DNA of 11,954 bases, taken from assembly GCA_019746355.1 (NCBI GenBank), contig JAIESC010000041.1, forward strand, positions 1 through 11,954. The letters run 5' to 3'. Origin of the DNA: Xanthobacteraceae bacterium. Lineage in GTDB: Bacteria; Pseudomonadota; Alphaproteobacteria; Rhizobiales; Xanthobacteraceae. A model generated the notes under the pieces. It was given only the letters and a program-made list of their open reading frames with translations, was not told the origin of the DNA and did not search any database. This document shows positions 6,077-11,954 of this stretch, in pieces (the first letter of the stretch is position 1; each line of letters begins with the position of its first letter). The position numbers and the translations under genes were made by a program.

Positions 6077-6248
6077 ACGGCGAATTGCGTATAACTATGA
6101 AATGCCGGTGATTTCAGCGATTTGACACGGCGGATTACGCCTCCCGGCCAACCCGCCGTTCGCAGGATCATTAAAATTGCCCGCAGCGGCGCAATCGGAC
6201 CGCAACGAAGACGGTCTAACCGTGGCCCGTCACTGGAGAGGGGGCAAC
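5922..6248. other. Intergenic stretch between dnaB and the secreted-protein gene
   Basis: Besides the palindrome at 6066 to 6095 and the doubtful minus-strand ORF, there is a TTGACA at 6122 to 6127 that could be a -35 box for the gene at 6249, but no good -10 follows at 16 to 18 bases. No other convincing gene is seen. Confidence 0.5.
6066..6095. repeat. Perfect 11-bp inverted repeat, possible recombination or operator site
   Basis: GTTATACGCAA (6066 to 6076) and TTGCGTATAAC (6085 to 6095) are exact reverse complements around ACGGCGAA. The arms are AT-rich in a GC-rich setting, and no T-run follows, so it does not look like a terminator. The size and short spacer fit a tyrosine-recombinase core site or a dimeric regulator operator. 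It lies at the change from phage-like genes to chromosomal-looking genes. No second copy was seen in the window. Confidence 0.7.
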
Positions 6249-6506
6249 ATGCGCAAATTGTTGATTTGCTGCGGCTTCATTCTGGCCGGCACCGCAGCCG
6301 CTTCCGCTCAGCGCGTCATCACCACCAACATCGAACGCGACAGTCAGGGCCGGGTCTCGTCGATCACGTCCACCAGCGAGCGCGGCACGACGCGGACCGA
6401 GTTCACCCACACGCCCACCGGCACGCAGGCCACGACGACCCACGAGCGCGCCCAGCGCGGCTACAATCCGCTGGGCCAGGGCGGCTATCGTCCGCTGGGA
6501 CGCTAG
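6249..6506 (+). CDS. Small secreted protein, unknown function
   Basis: An 85-residue protein with a clear Sec signal peptide: basic MRK, hydrophobic LLICCGFILAGTAA, and an ASA cleavage site after residue 20. There is no lipobox at the cleavage site despite the CC pair. The mature part (65 residues) starts QRVITTNIERDSQGRVSSIT, is rich in Thr, Ser and Arg, has no cysteine, and ends with repeated Gly/Tyr/Pro-Leu-Gly (YNPLGQGGYRPLGR). Such a protein should be periplasmic and largely extended. GAGAGG upstream of the ATG supports the start over the in-frame ATG at 6177. It belongs to the many small secreted proteins of unknown role in this group; I recognise no named family. Confidence 0.8.
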   Translation: MRKLLICCGFILAGTAAASAQRVITTNIERDSQGRVSSITSTSERGTTRTEFTHTPTGTQATTTHERAQRGYNPLGQGGYRPLGR

Positions 6507-6545
6507 CTAGCTCCAAGCTCGCAGGGCGATGAGCGGAACGCGACC

Positions 6546-6758
6546 ATGCCAAAATCCATGACCATCGCCGCCTTGACGCATGATCTCGTCCGGAAGCGAT
6601 CGATCGTGACCGTGGTCTGGGATGACGACGCCGAAAAGCGCGTCGCCGTTTTCGTGCCGTTTGGCTGCGAGCTCAACGCGGTGCGCGCGGAAGCCGAGAA
6701 AGCCGTGCGCGAATTGTCTGCCGAGCTCGCGACCATTGCCGTCAGCGCGCCGGAATAG
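6546..6758 (+). CDS. Small cytosolic hypothetical protein
   Basis: A 70-residue protein that begins MPKSMTIAALTHDLVRKRSI, continues with strands TVVWDDD and KRVAVFVPFGCEL, and ends in an amphipathic helix (VRAEAEKAVRELSAELATIA). The composition is that of a soluble alpha/beta protein. The gene lies 39 bases after the secreted-protein gene on the same strand, so the two may be cotranscribed. A second ATG (6558) is possible. The ribosome site is weak (GAGCGG, distant). No family is recognised. Confidence 0.65.
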   Translation: MPKSMTIAALTHDLVRKRSIVTVVWDDDAEKRVAVFVPFGCELNAVRAEAEKAVRELSAELATIAVSAPE

Positions 6759-6849
6759 ACGTGCTGCCGAAGCGGCCGGCCGCTCCGCGCCAAGGCACTT
6801 GGCGAAGACTGCCGGCGAAGCCGCGACCGCGCACCGGGCGGTTAGCCTC

Positions 6850-7035
6850 TCAATGGCTTCGCGATGGTCCCCGCTCGCGGCGTTGTTCCGAGCGGCGCGC
6901 CTGGGCCCGCGCGGCCAACCGGTCGTATCCGGTCGCAAGAATCTCCAGGTCAAGGCGCGTCGAGACATTCTTCTCGCGGCGGGCCTGCCGCCGGAATTTC
7001 GCAGCCTTCTGACGATAGCTGTCTTCGTTCGTCAT
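6850..7035 (-). CDS. Small helical protein, paralogue of the gene at 10133
   Basis: A 61-residue basic protein (MTNEDSYRQKAAKFRRQARR, then TRLDLEILATGYDRLAARAQ). It should form two amphipathic helices separated near residues 24 to 26, then a charged tail. An ungapped alignment with the 89-residue protein at 10133 to 10402 gives 15 identities in 41 positions by my count, including the YD-LA-RA motif of the second helix. Proteins of this helical-hairpin type are frequent as small hypotheticals in Bradyrhizobium-type genomes; function is not known to me. Its start lacks a good ribosome site. It converges with the gene ending at 6758. Confidence 0.65.
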   Translation of the reverse strand: MTNEDSYRQKAAKFRRQARREKNVSTRLDLEILATGYDRLAARAQARRSEQRRERGPSRSH

Positions 7036-7551
7036 GTTGCTATGCCATTACCAGTTTGCAGCCGAGCGCGGATCAAGGCGCCCTTTGGCAGGGCTTGAAG
7101 CCGCCGGCAACTTACAATGGCATTCGGGCCGGGCCATCGCAACGAGGCAAGAGGCCACGCGCGGGCGGGCAAAGGTCGGCCCCACCACGGGTCGGCGGAC
7201 CTCTCGGCCGACACCGCAGTGAGACCCTGTCGCCCCCAATGGTCCCCCATTCAGGGTCACAGGCCGTAACACCAGCTTCCGGGAAGATGTTGCGGCAGGC
7301 CCAGCGTCGGGACGGAGTGTGGTTGTTTGGAGGCCCATTTGCGGCATGCACGCGTGGTCCAAGGATAACGCTGCGAAAAAAGCGCGCCGCACGTTTCATG
7401 TCGTTCGGGCCCCGCGCGGAAGACGGCGCGCAGATGCGAAGTGGCGGTGCCTCGCTACCAACGGGCGCTCAAGTGCGACGCCTGTTCCGCTTTATGACAC
7501 CCGCATTGCTGTATGATCGCAGCGCATTGCCAACCGCAGCGGAGTTCTTCC
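7036..7551. other. Stretch without a convincing gene
   Basis: Several frames are open in this GC-rich stretch but none has a good ribosome site and protein-like composition together. The visible structure is an imperfect inverted repeat, GTGAGACCCTG (7219 to 7229) with CAGGGTCAC (7252 to 7260). A TATGAT at 7512 to 7517 could be a -10 for the gene at 7552, with a poor -35. Confidence 0.5.
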
Positions 7552-7988
7552 ATGCGCAGATTGAGCACAGCCTTCTCTTCCCTGATCGCATTGGAATTTT
7601 TGCCGCTCCCGCCTCAGCCAACTTTGTCAGTCTGGGAAAGGTCAGCGCCAGCAGCCTGGCCAGCACCTGTTCCGCGGCCGGCGGATTCTTCAATCAGAAC
7701 AGCGCGGGTTACTCCTGCGAAAAGGCGAACTGCAACGGCAAGGGCGGCACGTGCAGCGTCCATTGCGACAGCAAACAGAATTGCGCGGCTGTGCCCCGAC
7801 GCACCGGGCCGGCCCGCGATGCAGCCTCCGGCCGCAAGCCGTCGCATCACGCCGCCGCCTTGCGGGCCGCGCGCCTGCGCAGGAAGCGGCTGATCAGCCG
7901 TCTGCGGGTGCTCGGCGTCACGAGCTTGATGTCGCTGACGAGCTTTGCGCCGCCGCGCCTGCGCTCGAGCACGACCTTGCGGTTGTGA
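7552..7988 (+). pseudogene. Frameshifted gene for a six-cysteine secreted peptide
   Basis: GGAG seven bases upstream supports the ATG at 7552. The frame starts as a signal peptide (MRRLSTAFSSLIAL) but then turns into unlikely Pro-rich sequence. From 7593 the -1 frame continues the same signal peptide (GIFAAPASA) into NFVSLGKVSASSLASTCSAA, GGFFNQNSAGYSCEKANCNG and KGGTCSVHCDSKQNCAA, with six cysteines. One missing G in GCATTGGAATTTTT would explain it. A programmed shift is unlikely because no standard slippery heptamer is present. Small Cys-rich secreted proteins of this wording are, from memory, common in Bradyrhizobium. The end is uncertain: the frame stays open to 7988, across the end of the convergent transporter gene, so the true stop may be earlier and a second shift is possible. 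A sequencing error is the alternative. Confidence 0.6.
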
Positions 7989-9817
7989 AACGCCTCGAGC
8001 TCCGGCCGGTGGCCGACGCTCACCAGCGCGGTGCTCTCCGGCTGCCGGCTCAGGTGCTGCATCAGCCGGTCCTGGCTTTCCGGGTCGAGCGCGGCGGTGG
8101 CCTCGTCGAGAATGATGATGTCCGGGTTGTGCAGGAAGATGCGCGCGAACGCGAGACGCTGCTTCTCACCGCCCGACAGCGTCTGATCCCACGGCGCTTC
8201 CTCGTCGAGCCGGTCGACCAGGTGCTCCAGCCCCACGCGCCTCAAAGCGTCTGCGACCTCGGCGAGGTCGCGCTCCTCCGGCGCATCGGGATAGACCGCG
8301 GCGCGGCGCAGCGTGCCGATCGGGATATAGGGCCGCTGCGGCAACAGCATCAGCTTCGCGCCCTTCCGCACCTCGATCGTGCCGCCGCCCCAGGGCCACA
8401 GCCCGGCGATGGCGCGAACCAGCGTGCTCTTCCCGGTGCCGGACTCGCCGGCGATCAGCACGCGCTCGCCGGGCTTGATGGCGATGTCGGTGTCGTCGAG
8501 CACCGCGGTGCCGTCGTCGAGCGTCACCGACAGGTCGCGCAGGCGCAGCGCCGCGCCCCGGCCTTCGTCGGACCGCTCGATGCGGCCGACGCCGTCGCCC
8601 TGCTCCGCCCGCTCCAGCGCATCGAGCGCGACCATCAGCGAGGCGGCGCGGCGGGCCGACGCGGTCCAGTCGGCGAGCCGCGGATAGTTGTCGACCAGCC
8701 AGTTGAACGCGCCCTGCACGATGGTGAAGGCGGATGCCGCCTGCATCACCCCGCCGAGCGACATCTCGCCCGCCAGATACTTCGGCGCGCAGAGAATGAT
8801 CGGCAACACCGGCGCGATGAAGCCGGACATGCTCGAGACCACCGTCGTCTTCATGTGCTGGCGGCAGATGCTGCGCCAGGTCTGCAGCACCTTGTGCAGC
8901 GCGCGATCGACGCCGGCGCGCTCCTCCGCCTCCCCTTGAATGAGCGCGATGCTCTCGCCGTTCTCGCGCAGCCGGGTCAGCACATAGCGCAGCTCCGCCT
9001 CCGACTGATTTTTGTTCTCCGAGACAGAAACGAAGCGGCGGCCGATCAAGAGCATCGCCGTGCTGGCGATCACCGCATAAAGCACCGCGGCGATCACCAG
9101 GAAGCCCGGGATCGTGACGTCCATGCCGCCGGCGCTGAAGCTCAGCGCGCCGCCGATCGTCCACAGCACGACGATGAAGGTTGCGGCGGACAGAAGCGCC
9201 TGCGTCACCCCGGTGACGAAATCGACCGGCGACTCGGTCGCGATCCGGACGTCGTCGGCGATCCGGTATTCCGGGTTCTTGTGATCGCCGCTGACGAGGT
9301 TGAGCTGGTAGTAGCGGCCGGACTTGAGCCAGCGCACCACCAGGCTGTCGGTGAGCCATTTGCGCCAGCGCCGCTGGATGGTCATCCGCGCATAAACCTG
9401 CGCGACGGCAACGCTGACGCTCACCGCAAGGATCGCAAAATAGAGCAGCGAGAGATAAAGGACGGTGCCGGCGTCCTTTTTCTCCAGCGCATCGAAGATG
9501 CTGCGGTTCCAGACGTTCATCGCATAAGCGGCGGCGAGGTTGAGCAGCACGATGGCGAGCAATGCAACGCTCAACAGCCAGGCGATGCGATAGCCCGGCG
9601 TGGTCCAGAAGCGGAGCGCGGTGTGCCAGAAGCGCCGCAGCAGATAGCGCCGCCGCAGATCCTCGGTGTCCGCGTCGTCGTCATCGTGGCGGCCGGTGTC
9701 CTTCTCGGCCGCTTCCGATTCCTCGGTCTCGGACGGCAGATCGGACTCGGGCTCGCGTTCGGAGCCCTCGCCGCGCGCCGGCTCGGCGGCGCGTGAATCC
9801 CGCGGATTTTTCGACAT
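7847..9817 (-). CDS. SbmA/BacA-like ABC transporter, fused membrane and ATPase domains (BclA type)
   Basis: A 656-residue exporter-type ABC half-transporter. The first 55 residues are hydrophilic and acidic. The membrane domain (about 75 to 395; helices around 78 to 100, 117 to 142, 200 to 222, 237 to 258, 330 to 348) is of the ABC_membrane_2 / SbmA-BacA class, with motifs VWNRSIFDALEKKD and GRYYQLNL. The ATPase domain has Walker A GESGTGKST (457 to 465), Q-loop Q494, signature LSGGEKQRL (547 to 555), Walker B IIILDEATAALD (567 to 578, E572) and H603; all are intact. This architecture matches rhizobial BclA and mycobacterial Rv1819c, inner-membrane importers of peptides and cobalamin-type hydrophilic substrates; the substrate here is unproven. 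A conserved stress-type promoter lies directly before the ATG at 9817, whose ribosome site is weak. It converges with a Cys-rich secreted peptide gene. Confidence 0.9.
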   Translation of the reverse strand: MSKNPRDSRAAEPARGEGSEREPESDLPSETEESEAAEKDTGRHDDDDADTEDLRRRYLLRRFWHTALRFWTTPGYRIAWLLSVALLAIVLLNLAAAYAMNVWNRSIFDALEKKDAGTVLYLSLLYFAILAVSVSVAVAQVYARMTIQRRWRKWLTDSLVVRWLKSGRYYQLNLVSGDHKNPEYRIADDVRIATESPVDFVTGVTQALLSAATFIVVLWTIGGALSFSAGGMDVTIPGFLVIAAVLYAVIASTAMLLIGRRFVSVSENKNQSEAELRYVLTRLRENGESIALIQGEAEERAGVDRALHKVLQTWRSICRQHMKTTVVSSMSGFIAPVLPIILCAPKYLAGEMSLGGVMQAASAFTIVQGAFNWLVDNYPRLADWTASARRAASLMVALDALERAEQGDGVGRIERSDEGRGAALRLRDLSVTLDDGTAVLDDTDIAIKPGERVLIAGESGTGKSTLVRAIAGLWPWGGGTIEVRKGAKLMLLPQRPYIPIGTLRRAAVYPDAPEERDLAEVADALRRVGLEHLVDRLDEEAPWDQTLSGGEKQRLAFARIFLHNPDIIILDEATAALDPESQDRLMQHLSRQPESTALVSVGHRPELEAFHNRKVVLERRRGGAKLVSDIKLVTPSTRRRLISRFLRRRAARKAAA

Positions 9818-9825
9818 GCCCGATC

Positions 9826-9851
9826 AACGATTTGGAATTCCGCCGGGTTCC
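9826..9851 (-). promoter_or_regulatory. Candidate EcfG/RpoE2-type general-stress promoter for the ABC transporter
   Basis: On the minus strand, GGAAC (9851 to 9847) is followed after exactly 17 bases by CGTT (9829 to 9826), a full match to the alphaproteobacterial general-stress sigma consensus. The start point would fall about at the ATG (9817), so the mRNA would be leaderless or nearly so, in keeping with the lack of a ribosome site. A chance match of this strength somewhere in 12 kb is not negligible. Confidence 0.45.
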
Positions 9852-9917
9852 ATCGGCGCGATCCCGCCTCGCCTTAGAGCGTGTGGAGCTTCGCCCACGC
9901 GCCGAGCCGCGTGCTGG

Positions 9918-9975
9918 ATGCCCCGCCATAGGCGAGCGAAGCGACGCCGTCCTTTGGACGGCTACGGCGGGGCAT
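9918..9975. repeat. Dispersed palindrome with nested hairpin
   Basis: ATGCCCCGCCATAG (9918 to 9931) and CTACGGCGGGGCAT (9962 to 9975) are inverted copies with one mismatch. Inside lies a perfect 7-bp hairpin, GCCGTCC-TTT-GGACGGC (9946 to 9962). This is typical of multi-copy intergenic palindromes of the Bradyrhizobium group. Confidence 0.75.
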
Positions 9976-10010
9976 GACACCCGTGGTGCCGGGGCGGCAT
10001 TTCCACCGCC

Positions 10011-10053
10011 GTCATCGCCCGCCAACGGGTCCGGCGAAGCGCGGCCCGATGAC
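10011..10053. repeat. Second dispersed inverted repeat (GTCATCG ... CGATGAC)
   Basis: GTCATCG (10011 to 10017) and CGATGAC (10047 to 10053) enclose a GC-rich core (CCCGCCAACGGGTCCGGCGA and following). Together with the preceding palindrome it fills most of the 315-base gap between the transporter gene and the next minus-strand gene, which holds no convincing coding frame. Confidence 0.55.
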
Positions 10054-10132
10054 AAGCTCCGGCGCGCGGTCCAGTCTCACCCGCGACGGCAGTCAGCGCA
10101 TGCCGCGCGAACCGCAGCGACCGCCGTCACCG

Positions 10133-10402
10133 TCATCCGACGGTCGGCGACATCTCATCCGATGGCGAAAGCATCCGGGCTGGCTGGTCGGCCGCCGCCC
10201 CGTCGGCGCGCTGGTCCCCGCGCTCGTCTTGGGTCTTGCGCAGCCAGGCGATGCGCTGTTCGGCCCGCTTTGCCAGCACATCGTAGTCGTCGGCGATCCG
10301 CAGCAGGCCTTTCTTGGTTTCGGGAAACTGAGCCTTCTCCGCGCGGTCGCGCATGTCCGCGGCCCGCGCGCGCAGGCTCTCAGGATCGTCAATCAAGGTC
10401 AT
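10133..10402 (-). CDS. Small helical protein, paralogue of the gene at 6850
   Basis: An 89-residue protein. Residues 7 to 55 form a predicted helical hairpin (PESLRARAADMRDRAEKAQF, then ETKKGLLRIADDYDVLAKRA), followed by a basic segment and a disordered Asp/Ala/Pro tail. The pattern 'helix, acidic/polar turn, L-x-x-A-x-x-YD-x-LA' is shared with the 61-residue protein at 6850 to 7035 without gaps. The ATG at 10402 has a purine-rich AAGGGG upstream at a slightly long distance. It lies between two repeat-filled gaps and is probably monocistronic. Function is unknown to me; a soluble cytosolic protein is likely. Confidence 0.72.
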   Translation of the reverse strand: MTLIDDPESLRARAADMRDRAEKAQFPETKKGLLRIADDYDVLAKRAEQRIAWLRKTQDERGDQRADGAAADQPARMLSPSDEMSPTVG

Positions 10403-10561
10403 TCCACACGCCCCTTACCCCATGCTCCGCTGGAGCACAGCCGTCCCGATGGCGTGTTTACACCGCGTCGCGTCTTCGCGCGATACTTGATTTGGCAGCG
10501 GCGTTCGGAAAGGTGAATCGGGCCCGCTTCGGCGGTGAGCTCACCGCGACGGTGCCGCCAA

Positions 10562-10599
10562 GCGCCCGCGCGATATGCGCCCGCGCGATCCCGCGGGCG
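10562..10599 (-). terminator. Strong GC hairpin and 13-bp direct repeat after the envelope-protein gene
   Basis: CGCCCGCG (10578 to 10585) and CGCGGGCG (10592 to 10599) form a perfect 8-bp stem three bases past the stop of the minus-strand gene ending at 10603. There is no T-run after it, so intrinsic termination is uncertain; it may protect the mRNA end. The 13-mer GCGCCCGCGCGAT occurs twice with a 15-base period (10562 and 10577), so an alternative pairing is possible. Confidence 0.4.
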
Positions 10600-10602
10600 A
10601 GA

Positions 10603-11100
10603 TTACCTCCTGTTGCACAAGCGCCGCGGACCGTTGGCCGGCTGATAGGTGCAATCCGTTGCATCGAACGAGCGATAGGCGTCCGCGCAAGCCTGTTGAT
10701 TGCACTTCGGAGCCGGCGTGTCCCTGGCTCCGGTGGTCCTCGGGGGTTCGGCCGCGGCGGGTGCAGCGGTTTCCGCAGTGCTCCGCGGCGGTGGCGGCGC
10801 AACGTCGCGCGGCGTCCGGTTTTCGGAAGCCGACGGCACCGCTGCGGGCGCGGACTGCAACGTCATCGGCTGCCTGGCCTCGCCGGCCGGCAACGGCGCA
10901 GCGACCGACGCTTCCGGTTTTGCCGGCACAGGCGCGGCGGTCGCCGGAGTTGAACTCGCCGGAGCCGGCGGCACCGCCATTGGAGCCGCGACCTGCACCG
11001 GGGGCTGGGCCACAGGCTCGTACCTCTTGCCGATGTATCCGGCGAGTGCGGCGCTCACGCCAAAAATAACGACCAACAGTGCCAGCGAACGGAGGTGCAC
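10603..11100 (-). CDS. Pro/Ala-rich envelope protein with BA14K-like C-terminal motif
   Basis: A 165-residue protein. GTG at 11100 is chosen because AAGGAG lies seven bases upstream; the frame extends to an ATG at 11187 but without such a site. An N-terminal hydrophobic segment (residues 3 to 24, LRSLALLVVIFGVSAALAGY) acts as a membrane anchor or signal peptide. A long Pro/Ala/Val linker (25 to 130) follows, which could span the periplasm. The end has four cysteines (133, 138, 150, 162) in KCNQQACADAYRSFDATDCT and YQPANGPRRLCNRR. This AYRSFD...TYQP...RR-C pattern resembles the repeat unit of the BA14K lectin-like family of Hyphomicrobiales. The most likely role is an envelope protein of the periplasm; a precise function cannot be given. 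Confidence 0.75.
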   Translation of the reverse strand: MHLRSLALLVVIFGVSAALAGYIGKRYEPVAQPPVQVAAPMAVPPAPASSTPATAAPVPAKPEASVAAPLPAGEARQPMTLQSAPAAVPSASENRTPRDVAPPPPRSTAETAAPAAAEPPRTTGARDTPAPKCNQQACADAYRSFDATDCTYQPANGPRRLCNRR

Positions 11101-11441
11101 GGTTTTGCTCCTTGAATGACTCGCGTGACCGGTCGCAGGCGGCGCTGCGACACGTGCGCCATCGTCGCTGCGCGGCACGGAGCGCAACTACAGGGACGCG
11201 AAACCTTGACCGTTTGAAGGAGACAACAAGGCAGAGCGAGGAGCAAGGTCGATCGACGCTTAAGGAACAGTTGCGACGGAACACTTTCCACAACGAACCG
11301 GCGCGACGCATCATGCGCAGCGCACGCAATGCCCGGAGCCGGATACCTCGTGGCCCGCCGCGGATCGCCGCCGGCCGACGGAACGTCGCCGGACGCGGAA
11401 GGTTCGGTCCTTTGTGGGGAGATTCCAGAGAGGACCCTTCA
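11101..11441. other. Divergent intergenic region
   Basis: This 341-base gap lies between the minus-strand envelope-protein gene and the plus-strand secreted-protein gene and should contain both promoters. Apart from a possible stress promoter at 11380 to 11404 and two GGAAC motifs (11264, 11278) without a matching -10, no gene or clear structure is seen. Confidence 0.45.
11380..11404 (+). promoter_or_regulatory. Possible general-stress (RpoE2/EcfG) promoter for the gene at 11442
   Basis: GGAAC (11380 to 11384), 17 bases, then GTT (11402 to 11404). It fits GGAAC-N18-TT but lacks the C of the usual CGTT. The distance to the ATG (about 37 bases) is suitable. Confidence 0.3.
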
Positions 11442-11954
11442 ATGAATAAATTCCTGTTTGTCTTGGTGAGCACTGCAGCGGTCGGCATCGCCGGCGTCGG
11501 CGCGGGACACGCGATGCCGCTGAATGCCGGCAGCAAAGCGATCAAGGACGCGGCGGCCGACACCGCGGACCACGTCGATCAGATTGCGCTCTATGTCGTG
11601 GGCGGCCGGCGCTACTGCTTCTACTTCGACGGCTGGCGCGGCGCGGGCTGGTACCGCTGCGGCTTTGCCTGGCGACAGGGCCTGGGATGGGGCGGCGTCT
11701 ACGGCTGGCGCGGCTGGGAGTATGGCCCGGCGGCGCGGCGCTTCGGCCACCGCGGCGGCGTCGGCGTCCGCGAGAGCAGCCGCGGCTTCCGCGACGGAAC
11801 CACGATCCGTGAAGGCAGCCGCTCCAGCGTGCGCGAGCGCGGCGGCATCTCGACGCGCGAGGGCGCAAGCGTGCGCGGGCGGTCGGGCGTCAGCAGCGAA
11901 ACCACCGGCCGCGCCAGCCGTGACGGCGGCGCAGCCGTGCGCGGCGGCATGAGC
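11442..11954 (+). CDS. Secreted Gly/Arg/Ser-rich protein (partial, runs off right edge)
   Basis: 171 codons are visible without a stop. A signal peptide (MNKFLFVLVSTAAVGIAGVG, cleavage near AGHA at residue 24) is followed by a Trp/Tyr/Gly-rich segment (about 45 to 95: GRRYCFYFDGWRGAGWYRCG, then WRQGLGWGGVYGWRGWEYGP) with two cysteines. The rest is hydrophilic and repetitive, with spaced RE/RD/RG-x-S units (VRESSRGFRDGTTIREGSRS and onward), and looks unstructured. GAGAGGA before the ATG supports the start. Small secreted proteins with such Trp/Tyr/Gly segments are common in Bradyrhizobium-type genomes; the family has no function that I know. Confidence 0.78.
   Translation, partial: MNKFLFVLVSTAAVGIAGVGAGHAMPLNAGSKAIKDAAADTADHVDQIALYVVGGRRYCFYFDGWRGAGWYRCGFAWRQGLGWGGVYGWRGWEYGPAARRFGHRGGVGVRESSRGFRDGTTIREGSRSSVRERGGISTREGASVRGRSGVSSETTGRASRDGGAAVRGGMS

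Noticed and set aside
6066..6095. A dif/XerCD chromosome-dimer site
   Set aside because: The half-sites face outward compared with dif and the spacer is 8 rather than 6 bases; the expected XerD arm is absent on either side.
7036..7551. Several open frames of 60 to 115 codons on both strands
   Set aside because: None combines a ribosome site with protein-like composition, and they overlap each other in different frames.
7591..7602. Programmed -1 ribosomal frameshift in the Cys-rich peptide gene
   Set aside because: The bases GAA TTT TTG do not form a standard slippery heptamer and a shift inside a signal peptide would be unusual; mutation or sequencing error is simpler.
7751..9796. 681-codon plus-strand open frame
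   Set aside because: It is antisense to the ABC transporter, whose motifs are all intact; composition is Arg/His/Gln/Ala-biased with no recognisable domain.
9666..10055. Open frames on both strands over the start of the transporter gene and its upstream gap
   Set aside because: They are made of repeat sequence and the antisense of the transporter N-terminus; no ribosome site or domain.
9562..10953. 463-codon plus-strand open frame
   Set aside because: It runs across the transporter start, two palindromic repeats and two minus-strand genes, with Arg/Pro/Ser-rich composition and no domain.

Overview
The window is GC-rich DNA with long spurious open frames on both strands, as expected of an alphaproteobacterium. 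Gene content points to the Hyphomicrobiales, most likely Bradyrhizobium, Rhodopseudomonas or a relative. Supporting signs are a GcrA-family regulator, a BacA/BclA-like fused ABC transporter, BA14K-like and other small secreted proteins, and several classes of short dispersed inverted repeats. No tRNA, rRNA, CRISPR array or integrase/transposase gene was seen. The taxonomic call is inference.

Left part (1 to about 5921) looks like the early-control and replication part of a prophage or phage-derived island. A minus-strand operon (GcrA-like regulator, DUF1376 protein, and an unknown protein running off the left edge) is transcribed away from a plus-strand S24-type repressor with a Ser-Lys dyad and an Ala-Gly cleavage site. 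Further right, a plus-strand operon carries two unknown small proteins, a winged-helix-like protein and a DnaB-type replicative helicase. The first three are chained by ATGA overlaps. The minus-strand operon and the plus-strand operon each start at a TTGACA box followed by the same TGAT-N2-ATCA half-site pair, as in a lambda-like switch where one repressor silences two outward early promoters. A small single-pass membrane protein gene lies between repressor and replication operon on the opposite strand.

An 11-bp perfect inverted repeat with an 8-bp spacer (6066 to 6095) lies just past dnaB and marks the change of character.

Right part (about 6096 to 11954) looks like ordinary chromosome. It holds a small secreted protein, small cytosolic proteins including two related helical proteins, a frameshifted six-cysteine secreted peptide gene, a BacA/BclA-like ABC transporter convergent with it, a Pro/Ala-rich envelope protein with a BA14K-like tail, and a partial secreted Gly/Arg/Ser-rich protein at the right edge. 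Two sequences fitting the general-stress sigma factor (EcfG/RpoE2) consensus lie before the transporter and before the last gene. Intergenic spaces carry palindromic dispersed repeats.
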